This document shows positions 1 to 10,700 of a stretch of DNA of 64,000 bases, in pieces. How positions within the stretch are numbered: position 1 is the stretch's first letter; every line of letters begins with the position of its first letter. The position numbers and the translations under genes are program-made. The notes under the pieces were generated by a model, which worked only from the letters and a program-made list of their open reading frames with translations, had not been told where the DNA came from and ran no database searches. This stretch comes from Pseudoflavitalea rhizosphaerae (lineage in GTDB: Bacteria > Bacteroidota > Bacteroidia > Chitinophagales > Chitinophagaceae), in contig NZ_RCSU01000002.1 in NCBI RefSeq assembly GCF_003991355.1, positions 310,001-374,000 on the forward strand, in the 5' to 3' direction.

Positions 1-531
1 CGATGCATCGAAGGCGGTATCGTTACCGAGCGTGGTTTCACCCAGGCCGGGAATCGCCTTCCATTCAGGAAAGGATAACCCGAAATGTTCATTGGCAACA
101 AGACGAAGCCCAAGTCTTATATTCTTATCCAGCATATCCGGGGTACGCTTCACCGTTATGGGGATATAACCGGTAATTGCATTGGCAGGTATATTGTAGG
201 TATCGCCGAAAGGCAGGTAATGAACACCGGCCACAGCCGTAGTGGAATCAGCGTTCACCACCACTTTGAACGGACGGTCATAATCTTTCACAGGACCGGT
301 AATGTTCACCGCAATGCTGATCTCCATCTCCTGCACTTCCTCCGGTTGTTTTACAAATTCAACATTGGTATATGGACGAAAAGGCCAGGATGCGGGCGCC
401 GCCCAGGTTGGACCGCTTCTCACGCCAAAGTATATCCCCTCCATTCCCTCGTATTCCATCATTTCCTTTTTACAGGATACGAAGGGCAATACAATCGCCA
501 GCAGCGCCGGCCAGAATATCATCTTTTTCAT
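1..531 (-). CDS. DUF4843-like lipoprotein, 3' end beyond the window
   Basis: The reading frame opens at 531 and runs off the window edge without a stop (177 codons visible). The N-terminus MKKMIFWPALLAIVLPFVSC is a typical lipoprotein signal with the lipobox Cys at residue 20. The rest is rich in beta-type segments with a 'GPVKDYDRPFKVVV' stretch followed by 'VAGVHYLPF', the pattern seen in DUF4843 proteins that sit behind SusD in Bacteroidota. It is 26 bases downstream of the SusD gene on the same strand, so it is probably the third surface lipoprotein of the uptake complex. Family assignment is by recall of the motif pattern; substrate is unknown. Confidence 0.75.
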   Translation of the reverse strand, partial: MKKMIFWPALLAIVLPFVSCKKEMMEYEGMEGIYFGVRSGPTWAAPASWPFRPYTNVEFVKQPEEVQEMEISIAVNITGPVKDYDRPFKVVVNADSTTAVAGVHYLPFGDTYNIPANAITGYIPITVKRTPDMLDKNIRLGLRLVANEHFGLSFPEWKAIPGLGETTLGNDTAFDAS

Positions 532-557
532 TGTATCAGTTTTTTAATGTAGAGTAA

Positions 558-2024
558 TTAATTGCCCCTCACGGAAATTTCACTCAAAGGCAATGGAACA
601 ACATAATTGCCCAACTGCATTTGTTTGGTATTGGTGAGGTGGGCATGGTTGGGAATGGCGGTCATGGCATTCCGTTTATAATAAAAGAACATCTGTCCTT
701 CTCCGATCATTTCCTTGCGGAACTCGCGGGTGATGAAATCTTTCAACTGCGTGGTGGTGGTTGGCGCAAGGCTTACACAGTTCCTGGCGGTACGCAGCAT
801 GTTAAGAAAGGCCGTTCCGTCTTCCAGGGTGGGACTGCATTCTGCCGCAAGCAGGATCAACTCACTCAACCTGATGAGTGGAATGGCATTGGGAGCCGGC
901 TTGTTGGTAGAAACAGCGTATTTCACATGCGTCAGGAAATTACCATTGGTATTGCTGAGTGTGAGCCATGATTTGAGACGGAAATCATTCAGATCATCGT
1001 ATAAGGCATTTTTCCTGCCCTGGTTATCATCATAATTGTTGAAACTGAGCCGCAGCTCTTTCTGAAGGTCCGGGGCAAAGAAATTGGTATAGATATTCTG
1101 ACGGTTGATCTTGTACAAAGAGAACATCACTTCGGGGATGAAAATATGATCGAAGTCTGCGGGCGTGGCGGCCGGATCATATGGCCCGAGGCCGAATACA
1201 GGATTATCCCCGGTAAGGGTTTCAGTAAGCACTTCCATCGCTTCCTTCATTGCATTCTCTTTATCGTTCTTCCAGAGATAAGCCCTTGCCATCAGCGCTT
1301 TCACTGCATAATAGTTGAGCCGGTATTGCCGGAAATAGAAATCGTTGGACCCTACAGGGTTTGCACCGTGGCGAATGCCTTCTGTGATAACCGGATCGTT
1401 CTCTTTCAGCAAAGCTGCAGCAGCGTTAAGATCATTGAATACCTGTTCCATGATCTTTTCTGAGCTCAGCAGATCGGTTACTGTTGGCCGAGGGGCAGTA
1501 TTGTAAGGGATGCAGGCGCGGCCTTTGTCTGCTTCAGACCAGATGGGGCCGAACAGCCGCAGCATATCAAAATGCAGCATTGCACGGAGTGCGAGCGCCT
1601 CGCCTTTCACGATACCGAAGTAGGGAGCAGGGAGCAGAGGGTTGCTGTTCTCCCCACATTTATCGATGATCACATTGCAGTTGACGATCAGCTCGTATGC
1701 CTTCTTCCATATATTGTCCATCGCCGTTCTAGTATTCTCGGCTGTATATACGAAAGTGGTGGTATTGTAATAACGATGCGTGGAGATGTTCATGAAGTAA
1801 TAATTCGCCAGAACATCCAGCGTGGAGAAACTCATGTTCTCTCCGTACAGTGCGGAATTGGTAAGCTCCACATACACTCCGTTCAACGCATTCAGGTAGC
1901 CTTCCCTGGTAGAGAAGAGCTGGTCTTCATTCAACCTGTCAGAAGGCTTTACATCGATCCATTTGTTACATGCGCCCAGCAGCAGGGAGAACATCATACA
2001 AAAGGAAATAAGCTTTATTTTCAT
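558..2024 (-). CDS. SusD/RagB family nutrient-binding lipoprotein
   Basis: 488 residues, close to the family norm. The signal MKIKLISFCMMFSLLLGAC gives a lipid-anchored Cys19, followed by the usual SusD start 'NKWIDVKPSDRL'. The 'ALRAMLHFDMLRLFGPIW' helix of the TPR-like fold lies near residues 140-160, and the C-terminal 'LRLSELILLAAE' and 'EFRKEMIGEGQMFFYYKR' motifs are present. SusD proteins form the lid over a SusC channel at the cell surface and bind the substrate. The gene follows its SusC by 25 bases and precedes a DUF4843-like lipoprotein, and belongs to the sigma/anti-sigma controlled locus at 1-7621. No glycosidase is visible in this locus inside the window, so the substrate cannot be named. 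Confidence 0.95.
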   Translation of the reverse strand: MKIKLISFCMMFSLLLGACNKWIDVKPSDRLNEDQLFSTREGYLNALNGVYVELTNSALYGENMSFSTLDVLANYYFMNISTHRYYNTTTFVYTAENTRTAMDNIWKKAYELIVNCNVIIDKCGENSNPLLPAPYFGIVKGEALALRAMLHFDMLRLFGPIWSEADKGRACIPYNTAPRPTVTDLLSSEKIMEQVFNDLNAAAALLKENDPVITEGIRHGANPVGSNDFYFRQYRLNYYAVKALMARAYLWKNDKENAMKEAMEVLTETLTGDNPVFGLGPYDPAATPADFDHIFIPEVMFSLYKINRQNIYTNFFAPDLQKELRLSFNNYDDNQGRKNALYDDLNDFRLKSWLTLSNTNGNFLTHVKYAVSTNKPAPNAIPLIRLSELILLAAECSPTLEDGTAFLNMLRTARNCVSLAPTTTTQLKDFITREFRKEMIGEGQMFFYYKRNAMTAIPNHAHLTNTKQMQLGNYVVPLPLSEISVRGN

Positions 2025-2049
2025 TCAAATTCGTTTTGGCAGTTATCAA

Positions 2050-5000
2050 TTAAAAACGCACACCTACAGAGAACGACATCGATCTGGCGAACGGATAATC
2101 GATACCTCGTTCATTCATTACCGTTGCTACCCTGAAAATATCGTTCATATAAAGCCTGAAGGTTACAGATGATGCGTGGACCGCTTTCACCCAGCGGGCT
2201 TTTGAGTTTTCGTATCCGAGTGAAATGGATTCGCCAGCCAGGATATTATTGTCTTCTACAAAACGGGAAGACATGGGGTTGGACCTTGAATCGGAAATAG
2301 ACTTGAATTTGGCATTGTCGCCGGGCTTCTGCCAGCGGTCAGTCAATGCACGCCTGTCCTGGTTCAAACCGATCTTCTCATATGCGATGTTCTCCACTTT
2401 ATCATAAAGCGTTTGCATGAATATTTGTCCACCTATACGATAGCGCAAATTGATATTGGCGAAGAATCCTTTGTAAGACACGGAAGTACCGATAATACCT
2501 TCCAGGTCTGGATCGCTGTTGCCTACAACAACTTCGTCCTTATAATCATGCACAAAAGTTTGTTTCCCGTCTTTGGTGAGAAAGATCTCCCTTCCTGTTG
2601 CGGGATCGATGCCCAGTGAGCGGACAGCCCAGAGATCAGAAGGGCTTGCGCCATCATAATAGCGGGTCATGTTCACGCCTTTGTTCTTCTCATTGAAATT
2701 GCTCAGCGCATTACCGAAACTGGTATAATGAGAGCGGAGATGACGCCCGTTGAGGTTGATGATCCAGGTGAGGTCTTTTTGTTGTAACAGAGTATAGTTG
2801 GCAACAAGCGTGAATCCTTTCTGCTCCTGCCCTCCCAGGTTATCCGTTACGCTGGTGGCGCCGGAAGAAGAAGGCACATTCACGAATACCAGCAGCGGAT
2901 CAGTTGTTTTCACGAAATAATCGGCATTGATACGGAGGCGGTTTTTGAGTGTGACCAGGTCCAGGCCGATATTGCGGTCAAGCGTTTTCTGCCACTTGAG
3001 GGAAGGGTTGCCGAAATTGCTTACGATCACGCTGGGTCCGAATGGATTCCTGTTTTCGTTATTATACCTGTACACTCTCATGCTCACATAATCGCTGAAA
3101 TTCTGGTTGCCGGGATTACCAATAGAGCCACGGATGCGGAAGCTGTTGACCCATTCATATGCACGGTCACGGAAGAACTTTTCATTATGGATATTCCAGG
3201 CCAGGCCCATGCTCCAGATGGTGGTGAACTGCCTGTTGGCGCCAAATACGGAAGCGCCATCCGAACGAACGGTTGCATCCAGCAGGAAGCGTTGATCAAA
3301 GGCATAGCCTGTGTTCAGAAAATAACTGGCGCTGCGGCGCTTTGATTCAAGATAATCCGCGCGTTTGCTTTCAGAGTAATCGAATGCGAAAGCGGCGTTG
3401 GGAAATTCGTCGCCAACAAATCCCTGCACTTCATAGGAACTGCCAACACTGGATACCTGCGTGGCGCGTAAACCGGCCACTACATTGAGCATATGCTTTT
3501 CAGCCAGGAGCTTGCCATAGGTGAGACTGAAATCGCCATCATAATTCACTCTCCGTTCATTATTCTCGAAATAGGTGCCCTGTAAAAGCGGGTCAGTGCT
3601 GGCGAATTCGGAATTGAAAGGGGATTTGAATATTTCGTCCCTGAGGGTCTGCTGAATGATGCCAACTCGCGCACGCGCTCTCAGTTCAGAGAGGATGCGC
3701 CACTCGATCTCGAAGTTATTGGTAAATCCCTGCGACCTGGATTTGTTCACGTTCCTGTTGTGATAATCGTACAGCGGATTGTAGTATGTTTCGTTTTTGA
3801 CAGGCGTGCTGCTGGTAAGATCTACCCAGGTAAATTGTTCAAGTATTTTATCGATGCCACCCGTTTCATTGTATTTCCTGAAATAAGGATTGGCGCGGGA
3901 GAATGCCGAAAAAGGAATGGATTCCCTTGAGGCATCAACGTCATCGATGGTCAATGAATTGTTCACGGAGAGTTTTCCCTTGCGGTACATCAGTTTCACA
4001 TTGCCGCTGGCGATCTTCCTGTCAGACCCTTTCATCACGCCCTGGTTATTGGCATAATTGAGTGTAACGCCATAGCGGAGGTTGGCGTCTCCGCCTTCTG
4101 CAAAAATGGAATGCCGTTGATTGGTGGCAAAGCGAAGGGGTTCGTTCATCCAGAAAGAATTTACGCCACGTTTCACTTCGGACAGCCTGCTATTGTATTT
4201 GGCATCAGCATCGGGGGTTACGAAATTTCCGTTGGCATCGATGGAGCCGAGAAATCCTGACCAGCGCTCGAATTCCAGTTTTTCCGCGGCATTCATCAGG
4301 TTGTAATCACTGAGGTCTGCCCAACTGAAATAAGTGGAATTGTCGTACGAAATGCGAAGTCGTCCCGGCGCCGGGCGTTTTGTTTCCACCACCACCACTC
4401 CGTTGGCTGCTTTGGATCCGTAGATGGCCGTTGCGGCAGCATCTTTGAGAAGTGTAATGCTTTCTATACGGTCCATACTCATATCGCTGATCACGGCGAG
4501 GGAACTTTCAAAACCATCCAGGATGAACAGTGGTTGATTGGGGTTGGTGCCGTATTGTTCTGTGAGGCCGATCACGCTGCTCTTACCCCTGATCTCGATA
4601 TCCGGGAGCCTGTTGGGATCGGAGCCAAAAGTGGAATTCTCTACAATGGCAAAGGAAGGATCGAGTGTTTTGAGGGCTTGCAGCGGGCTCTGGTTACCTA
4701 CCATCTTCAGTTCCTTTGCCGTAAAAGTGGAAGATGAGCCGGTGAAGCTTTCTTTTTTACGTTGATAGATGCCTGTAACAACATGGTCCTGCATGGAGGA
4801 AACGGCCTGCCCCATTTTAACGGTGATGCGATCACTGTTCTTTATGCGTACTTCCGTTTGTTCATAACCGATAGCTGTGAAAACGAGTACCTGCCCTGCA
4901 TCCGCCATGATGGAGAATGCGCCTTTGGCATCTGTGGACGCGCCGCGCTTTGTGCCTTTCACCATTACCGTTACGCCTGCAATGGGTTCATTGGATTCTG

Positions 5001-5388
5001 ATGAAACCACACCCCTGATCTGGCGGAGGGTATCAGCCGGGGCAAACAGTTCTTTGGAAAGATTGCTAAGAGGTGTTTCAATGATCTTGCGTGAGAGCGT
5101 GATTGTCTTTCCTTCGATGCGGAAGTTCAGGGGCTGATCCCGCAGTGCAGCTTCCAGGAAATCGCTGAGCGGCATATTGTCTGCTGCGATGCTCACCGGT
5201 TTGGTGTCTGTCAGCAACTGTTTGTTGTAGAAGAACACGAAACCTGTTTGTTTCTCCACGGCCTGAAATAGTTGTTTCAGGGGAAGCCCCTTCACAGAAA
5301 TGGAAACATTCTGTGAGAAAGAGTTTGCCGAAACGGTCAGGGAAGAAGCGAAAAGAAAGATGGTTAACAGTCTCATAGCTTTAATCAT
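2050..5388 (-). CDS. SusC/RagA TonB-dependent receptor with STN signalling domain
   Basis: 1112 residues from the chosen start at 5388 (MIKAMRLLTIFLFASSLTV, a clear signal peptide); ATG at 5376 is an alternative. The open frame continues upstream to 5532 but encodes 48 residues unlike a signal peptide, so that start is rejected. Domains in order: STN (about 25-95, with 'LKQLFQAVEKQTGFVFFY'), carboxypeptidase-regulatory-like beta domain (about 124-205), TonB plug with 'LLKDAAATAIYGSKAANGVV', and a large beta-barrel ending in an aromatic residue (VGVRF). SusC channels import substrate across the outer membrane with TonB energy. The STN domain is the part that talks to FecR, and a FecR and an ECF sigma gene lie directly upstream, so expression is probably substrate-induced through that relay. 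Confidence 0.95.
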   Translation of the reverse strand: MIKAMRLLTIFLFASSLTVSANSFSQNVSISVKGLPLKQLFQAVEKQTGFVFFYNKQLLTDTKPVSIAADNMPLSDFLEAALRDQPLNFRIEGKTITLSRKIIETPLSNLSKELFAPADTLRQIRGVVSSESNEPIAGVTVMVKGTKRGASTDAKGAFSIMADAGQVLVFTAIGYEQTEVRIKNSDRITVKMGQAVSSMQDHVVTGIYQRKKESFTGSSSTFTAKELKMVGNQSPLQALKTLDPSFAIVENSTFGSDPNRLPDIEIRGKSSVIGLTEQYGTNPNQPLFILDGFESSLAVISDMSMDRIESITLLKDAAATAIYGSKAANGVVVVETKRPAPGRLRISYDNSTYFSWADLSDYNLMNAAEKLEFERWSGFLGSIDANGNFVTPDADAKYNSRLSEVKRGVNSFWMNEPLRFATNQRHSIFAEGGDANLRYGVTLNYANNQGVMKGSDRKIASGNVKLMYRKGKLSVNNSLTIDDVDASRESIPFSAFSRANPYFRKYNETGGIDKILEQFTWVDLTSSTPVKNETYYNPLYDYHNRNVNKSRSQGFTNNFEIEWRILSELRARARVGIIQQTLRDEIFKSPFNSEFASTDPLLQGTYFENNERRVNYDGDFSLTYGKLLAEKHMLNVVAGLRATQVSSVGSSYEVQGFVGDEFPNAAFAFDYSESKRADYLESKRRSASYFLNTGYAFDQRFLLDATVRSDGASVFGANRQFTTIWSMGLAWNIHNEKFFRDRAYEWVNSFRIRGSIGNPGNQNFSDYVSMRVYRYNNENRNPFGPSVIVSNFGNPSLKWQKTLDRNIGLDLVTLKNRLRINADYFVKTTDPLLVFVNVPSSSGATSVTDNLGGQEQKGFTLVANYTLLQQKDLTWIINLNGRHLRSHYTSFGNALSNFNEKNKGVNMTRYYDGASPSDLWAVRSLGIDPATGREIFLTKDGKQTFVHDYKDEVVVGNSDPDLEGIIGTSVSYKGFFANINLRYRIGGQIFMQTLYDKVENIAYEKIGLNQDRRALTDRWQKPGDNAKFKSISDSRSNPMSSRFVEDNNILAGESISLGYENSKARWVKAVHASSVTFRLYMNDIFRVATVMNERGIDYPFARSMSFSVGVRF

Positions 5389-5711
5389 TGAAGCTGTGAG
5401 CAGTGCCGGAACGCCTGGGTCCTGTACAGAGGAGCGGGCTCCGGGGCTGTGCCGGAGGCGATTCTCATGGGGTTTTGGCCCGGTGCACAAAAAAGACGTG
5501 TCACACTGGTCACAAGTAGCAGTTTTGGGCATACTTTTGTTACAGTTTGGTTGGTTAAAAAATGCTTAGCGTGCGTTTAAATCGACCCGGCTACTTTGCC
5601 GAAGGTGTTGCAAGCGCCTTCGGTTTTTGCTTTATGGGGCGATCCACTTTTCTATGTTTCTACTTTTTGATCTTTCTACTTTTCTATTTGTTCCGTTACA
5701 GTTTTTTCGTT
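5389..5711. other. Non-coding leader between FecR and SusC genes
   Basis: This 323-base gap holds no gene. It contains a hairpin at 5599-5623 (7-base stem), a smaller hairpin 5439-5457 (CTCCGG/CCGGAG), and an A-rich stretch on the coding strand in which the 11-mer TTTCTACTTTT occurs twice on the plus strand (5657-5667 and 5673-5683). It is probably the promoter and leader of the SusC gene; no clear Bacteroidota -33/-7 promoter could be picked. Confidence 0.5.
5599..5623. promoter_or_regulatory. Stem-loop upstream of SusC
   Basis: CCGAAGG (5599-5605) pairs with CCTTCGG (5617-5623) across an 11-base loop. A T-run follows on the plus strand, so as a terminator it would act on plus-strand transcripts; no plus-strand gene precedes it. 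In the direction of the FecR and SusC genes it lacks a U-tract. It may be a leader structure or attenuator between anti-sigma and receptor genes; function uncertain. Confidence 0.35.
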
Positions 5712-6935
5712 TTAAGGCATCACGATCAGTTTGCGTCCTTCCATGCGGAAATGCACTTCTGTTTCTTTGAGGCTTTCCAGTAAGCCGGATAAACTAACAT
5801 CGTTGGTCATCTTTCCACCAAACGTGATATTGGGAATGCCTTCTTCATAAACTACATCGATATCGTACCAGCGTTCTATCTGCCGCATCACTTCTTCCAG
5901 GCTGGCATCTTCAAAATTGAAGAGGCCGTTTTTCCAGGCAATTGCCTTGTCGATATTGGGATTGTTGATCAATCGAACGGGTTGCAGCCTGGTTTTGCTG
6001 CCTGCAGGTTTGATCTCAGCCTGCTGGCCGGGTTTCAGCGTTACAAATGAACTGCTGTCTGAATCTGCACCGGGCCTCACTTGTATGCCGCCATCCACCA
6101 GCGTGGTTCTGATGCTGGCTTCATTGGAATAGGCATTCACATTGAACTGTGTGCCCAGCACCCTGATCTGCGCCTGTTGGTCCACATTCACATAAAAAGG
6201 CTGGCGATGGTTCTGTGCCACTTCAAAGAACACTTCTCCTGTAACCTCTACCCTGCGCGTGTTACCATCAAATACGGTGGGATAACGAAGGGAACTGGCT
6301 GCATTGAGCCAGACTTTTGTTCCGTCTGGCAATACCAGCCTGAATTGTCTGCCTTTAGGCGTTGAGAGTTGATTGTACACGGACGCGGCTTTACCTGCAT
6401 CCTGTGAATAAGCCAGCGAACCGTTGTTCAATACCACCTGTGTGCCGTTCTCCGTTGCTACCACGCCGTTACCCAGGCTGTCGAGCACCACTTCGGTACC
6501 ATCGGCCAGTGTGAGAATGGCTCCCTCTTTTCCGGGAATTATCTCCTGATGATCTTTTGCAACGGTTTCCTGTTTTTCATTTTTGTTCAGAAAAAGATAA
6601 GCACCCACGCTTGCTGAAACCACCACCAGGGCTGCAACCCAGCCCCAGGTCCAGCTGCTTCTGGCGGGCAATTCCTTTATGGTTGCCATTCCGATGGAGC
6701 CGCCCAATCCCTGTTTGATCTTTTGCAGGATGATGGCTTCATTGTTTTCAGTTTCTTCCTGGTGGTACAAAAGCACCATCTCCCGTAATTGTTCTTCATT
6801 ATTAATGGATTCAAAAAGGAGGCGGTTACGATCGGATTGAGAGATCCATAGGTTAAGCTGCTCCTGCTGATTGGCTGAAAGATCGCCACGCAGGTGCCCG
6901 GTCAATAGGTCAATAAGGTGCTGATTATGGGTCAT
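5712..6935 (-). CDS. FecR-family anti-sigma factor
   Basis: 407 residues. Cytoplasmic N-terminal segment of about 90 residues (the sigma-binding part, starting MTHNQHLIDLLTGHLRG), one membrane segment near 95-115 (WGWVAALVVVSASVGAYLFL), periplasmic FecR domain near 190-290 with 'LPDGTKVWLNAASSLRYP' and 'VEVTGEVFFEVAQ', and a C-terminal DUF4974-type domain from about 340 ('ASLEEVMRQIERWYDIDV'). It holds or releases the ECF sigma factor in response to the STN domain of the SusC receptor. It lies 80 bases downstream of the sigma gene and upstream of its SusC on the same strand, the classic order of cell-surface signalling in Bacteroidota. Confidence 0.95.
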   Translation of the reverse strand: MTHNQHLIDLLTGHLRGDLSANQQEQLNLWISQSDRNRLLFESINNEEQLREMVLLYHQEETENNEAIILQKIKQGLGGSIGMATIKELPARSSWTWGWVAALVVVSASVGAYLFLNKNEKQETVAKDHQEIIPGKEGAILTLADGTEVVLDSLGNGVVATENGTQVVLNNGSLAYSQDAGKAASVYNQLSTPKGRQFRLVLPDGTKVWLNAASSLRYPTVFDGNTRRVEVTGEVFFEVAQNHRQPFYVNVDQQAQIRVLGTQFNVNAYSNEASIRTTLVDGGIQVRPGADSDSSSFVTLKPGQQAEIKPAGSKTRLQPVRLINNPNIDKAIAWKNGLFNFEDASLEEVMRQIERWYDIDVVYEEGIPNITFGGKMTNDVSLSGLLESLKETEVHFRMEGRKLIVMP

Positions 6936-7015
6936 AAGCCCCTATAACAATTGAGCAGACCAAATCAACCAGTCCATTTTTACATTTTTCTTATTTTTTT
7001 GGAAGATGCCTCTGA

Positions 7016-7621
7016 TCAGAGTATGTCGCGGCACCCAAGCAGCAACATGGCAGACAGCATAAAATCCTTTCCCAGCGCCAGTTGCAGGAGCTTTACGGCT
7101 GTGATCCGCTGGTTGATCACGGTCTGAGGTTTTATTTGTAGCAGAGAAGCTATTTCGGCTGGTTTCATGCCATCGCGGTAAGAAAGGAGGAATATTTCTT
7201 TCATGCGCGGGGGAAGTTTATTCACTTCAGCGTAGATCCTGCCTACCAGCTGGAGCTGGAGGAGCTCTTCGAAGAAGTCGCCCTGCTCACGGTCCTGTAA
7301 CTGACGGAGTAGCTCATCCCGGCGTCCCGCCTTCATTTGCTGATGTTTCAGGAGATTGAAACATTTATTGCGGACGGTAACGTGGAGAAAGGCTTCAACA
7401 GCGTTGAGGTCTTTGAAGTTCTGGTTTTGTTGCCAGACCTGGATGAAGGCTTCAGCGGTGAGGTCGCGCGCATCTTCGATGTCCTGTACAAATTTCCGGG
7501 CAAACCAGAACACACGGCGATAGAGATGCCTGTACACCGAGGTGAACGCCTCTTCACTCCCTGCACGGAACTGCTGCATCAAAGCAAATTCATCCTGTAT
7601 TTCAATTTCAGTTACTGCCAC
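7016..7621 (-). CDS. ECF RNA polymerase sigma factor (sigma-70 family)
   Basis: 201 residues. Region 2 spans about 15-85 ('AFTSVYRHLYRRVFWFARKFV', 'DARDLTAEAFIQVWQ') and region 4 about 135-185 ('LPPRMKEIFLLSYRDGMKPAEIASLLQ' helix-turn-helix, given here in pieces). The longest frame starts with GTG at 7621; ATG at 7579 (residue 15) would still leave region 2 nearly whole, so the start is uncertain. It probably drives the SusC/SusD genes downstream when released by the FecR protein encoded next to it. Confidence 0.92.
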   Translation of the reverse strand: MAVTEIEIQDEFALMQQFRAGSEEAFTSVYRHLYRRVFWFARKFVQDIEDARDLTAEAFIQVWQQNQNFKDLNAVEAFLHVTVRNKCFNLLKHQQMKAGRRDELLRQLQDREQGDFFEELLQLQLVGRIYAEVNKLPPRMKEIFLLSYRDGMKPAEIASLLQIKPQTVINQRITAVKLLQLALGKDFMLSAMLLLGCRDIL

Positions 7622-7770
7622 TAAGCGGGGAAAGCCTGGTAATTAAAGAATTAAGACAATGAGGAAAGGTTGGTCAGCGCAAGATAAGCAAAATCCAATT
7701 GAGTGGGGATAGGGCCGCTGCTGATGCTGCGGGATTTACCTTTGCCCGGTAACATTATACTCATGTAATA

Positions 7771-10700
7771 TCAGGAGCTTACGTACCCGGTGGAATCCGA
7801 TTTTTCAAAATACAGCTCAGGCAAAATTATCAGGACCTCTTGTTCCTCCCTTTCCCCCAGCCAGTAAACAATGAAATTAACGTTTGCGCTTTTTAATTCA
7901 TATCCCCTCTCCTTCATCGTCTCGATTTTCATTTGGAACTGACTTGAAAATCTCAAAACAGTATATCCCTTTGCGTTCAAAGAATCGGTTCCATTCACAC
8001 TCAATTCATCCCCGCTCACCAATTGAGTAATTATTTCCTGGCAATTTTTGAAATAGCCCAGCCAGACATCTTTGTAAGTGAGTTGCATTGAGAAGCCTGC
8101 AGGAGGAAGATAAACTTCATTGTCCTCTTTCCATTCCAGCTCTTCAACCCTTATATCATCCAGAAAGCCCGAATTCAGATGAATGGTCAGGTTCTTTCTG
8201 GCCCTTGTCAACCCAACATACAACAGCCTCCTGGATTCATCAGTTGACAGGTTGAAATTATTGAGCATCAGGAATACATTGTCAAACTCCTTCCCTTTGG
8301 CTTTGTGAATAGTTGACACGAAAACCGTTTCACCATTACCGCTGTAAAAATCCTCTATTTTAGATTCCCGGATAAAAACTTCCAGATCAGACCTGTATTT
8401 ATATTTCGGATTCGTTGCTTCGAAATCAATAATCAAATTATTACACAATTCCAGTCTTTCACTTTTTTGAAACCTTTGATTCAGATTCCGTTTTGCAGAC
8501 GCCCAAATATCATCATGGATTATGTAGTTTTCAGGGGAGCTATTCAGTTGCGAAATGAAAAAGCGGACTTCTGCGAGATTGAATAGGCTGAATCCATCAT
8601 TCGTTTGAATTAATTTAGATGGTATCCCATTCCTTATGAGTAAACCCGTAACCTGTAAGGCTTCCTCGTTTGTTCTTGTAAGTACACAAACAGATCCGGA
8701 CAATTCAGCGGAAAGAACATCCCGAACAACAGGATTAATAAGATTATTGCTTTGATACCGAACGATCTTTACTTTTCCATTATCGGACTGATTGGCCATT
8801 ATTGGTGTCTCCTTTAGCCTGTTCTCAACCTTTTTTACAAACTGATTGGCGAATTCAACAATATTACTCCTGGACCTGTAATTTACTATAAGCTCATTTT
8901 TGCCAGCTTTTTCCATTTCAATAAACTGCCTGAGATACCGGGAGCTTGCGCCACGGAACTCATAGATATTCTGATCATCGTCTCCAACAGCAATTACCCG
9001 CATTTCCTCATTATGCTCCATTAGCGATTTTATCAGCTCGAATTCATCATTGTCCATATCCTGCGCCTCATCAATTACCAGCACTGTCTTTGTGATCTTG
9101 CTTTTTTCAACTTCATTATTCCTGATCTTTTCAATGGCAGTTTTCAGTATCCGATCTGATTTTTCCAGGCTTCCAACTTTTCCAAGCAAATCAAAACAAT
9201 AGGAATGAAAAGTTTTGATGTCGATATACTGTGCGGCATTGCCTATAAGCTGGCGAAGCCGCTTCTTGAATTCTGTAGTTGCTGCCCGTGAGAAGGTCAC
9301 CATCAGTAATTGCTCATGCTTTACATCCTCCATAAGAATTAAAGAGGCAAGCTTATGTACCAGTACTTTTGTTTTACCGCTTCCGGGCCCGGCCAGCACC
9401 ACCATATATTGGGTACCTGTGTCCTTCACAATTTTTAACTGTTCCGGTGAAAGTGTGCCAAACAACTGTTTGAATTTTGCGGGAGTAAGCGTGAAATTTA
9501 TATTCTTTTGACGTTCACCATTGAAATATTTATTTAGAAAAAAGGAGTAGTTCAACTGAAAATAGTCTTCAACAAACTGTAGCGCATCCCTGTAATTCCC
9601 GATCATCTTTTTTGCATACTCGCCTACAATGTGTATCTGCTGAATCTTGTTTTCGTAGAATTGGTTCAGCTTTTGATAATCTTCCACCTTATACCGCTTT
9701 TTATTATCCAGTTCCAGTCTTTCAATATTGAGCCTGTTGTAAGAAACAAGAAAGCCCCCTTCAATTTTTATTGCTTCAATCCTTGACAGGTAAAAAAGGC
9801 AATCTTCTATATCTTTTACGGTGATTTCAACTTTAAACAGGTCCGGACTATTCTCATAAGCTTCTTTCAATTCCAGTACCGAGAATTCAACCAGTATTTC
9901 TTTTTCCAATGATGGTTGTTCTGCTATTCCCTGATTCGATCTGTCATAAAGCAACTTCACTATGAATCCTGCCAGTTTATGCCTTATTTCCATTTTCTTC
10001 TGCAGATCGGATGGCGGGTGAAGTGATATGACGCGGACATGATTTTTCGTGTATTCCTGATTGTATTTTCTGATCCATTGCTTCATAGCCCAGAAATTCA
10101 GGATCGTTTTTATTTTGTTGGGAGTTACTTCTTCGCAACCATTACTTTCAGCATCTTCATTCAACTCCTTAATGTGGAATGCTTTTTCTTGTTCTTCCAG
10201 AATATTGAGTAAATAAACTTCTATTCTGTTGAACATTTCAACGATGGAAAGAGACCGGTTTATTCCTTCCCCCCTCTTGATAAAAGCAGTCAGGTCTTTT
10301 GCATCATTTAGTATATTTTCCTGCCGGAGTATCGTAATAATATTGATAACTTCAGCATTCTTAATCCCCAAATGATCTCCGATATAATCTATCCGTGACT
10401 CCGGTGTTTCATTATTTCCATGCTTTTTACTTCTGCTAGAAATCAGTTTTTTGATGATCCTGATAGCTGTCGATTTCTCCTTTTCGTCAAGCCTTGTTGA
10501 ACTTTTTATTTTCCCGATGGCTTCCTGGGCATTTTTTGCTCTAATGCTGTTTGCATAAACCTTTGGAGCATTCTGTTGTCGCTTTACATAACCGGCGTCT
10601 TCCAGTGCGGTAACAGCCGTCTTAACCCTGGTTTCAATTTGCTTTATATTATCATCCCAGCCTGCCTTTCTGGCTATTTCCAACGCTGAATTGGAAAATG

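Noticed and set aside
85-552. 155-codon plus-strand frame at the window start
   Set aside because: It is antisense to the truncated lipoprotein gene, which has a lipobox and follows SusD.
5389-5532. 48-residue N-terminal extension of the first SusC
   Set aside because: Cys/Arg/Pro-rich and unlike a signal peptide; a proper signal begins at 5388.
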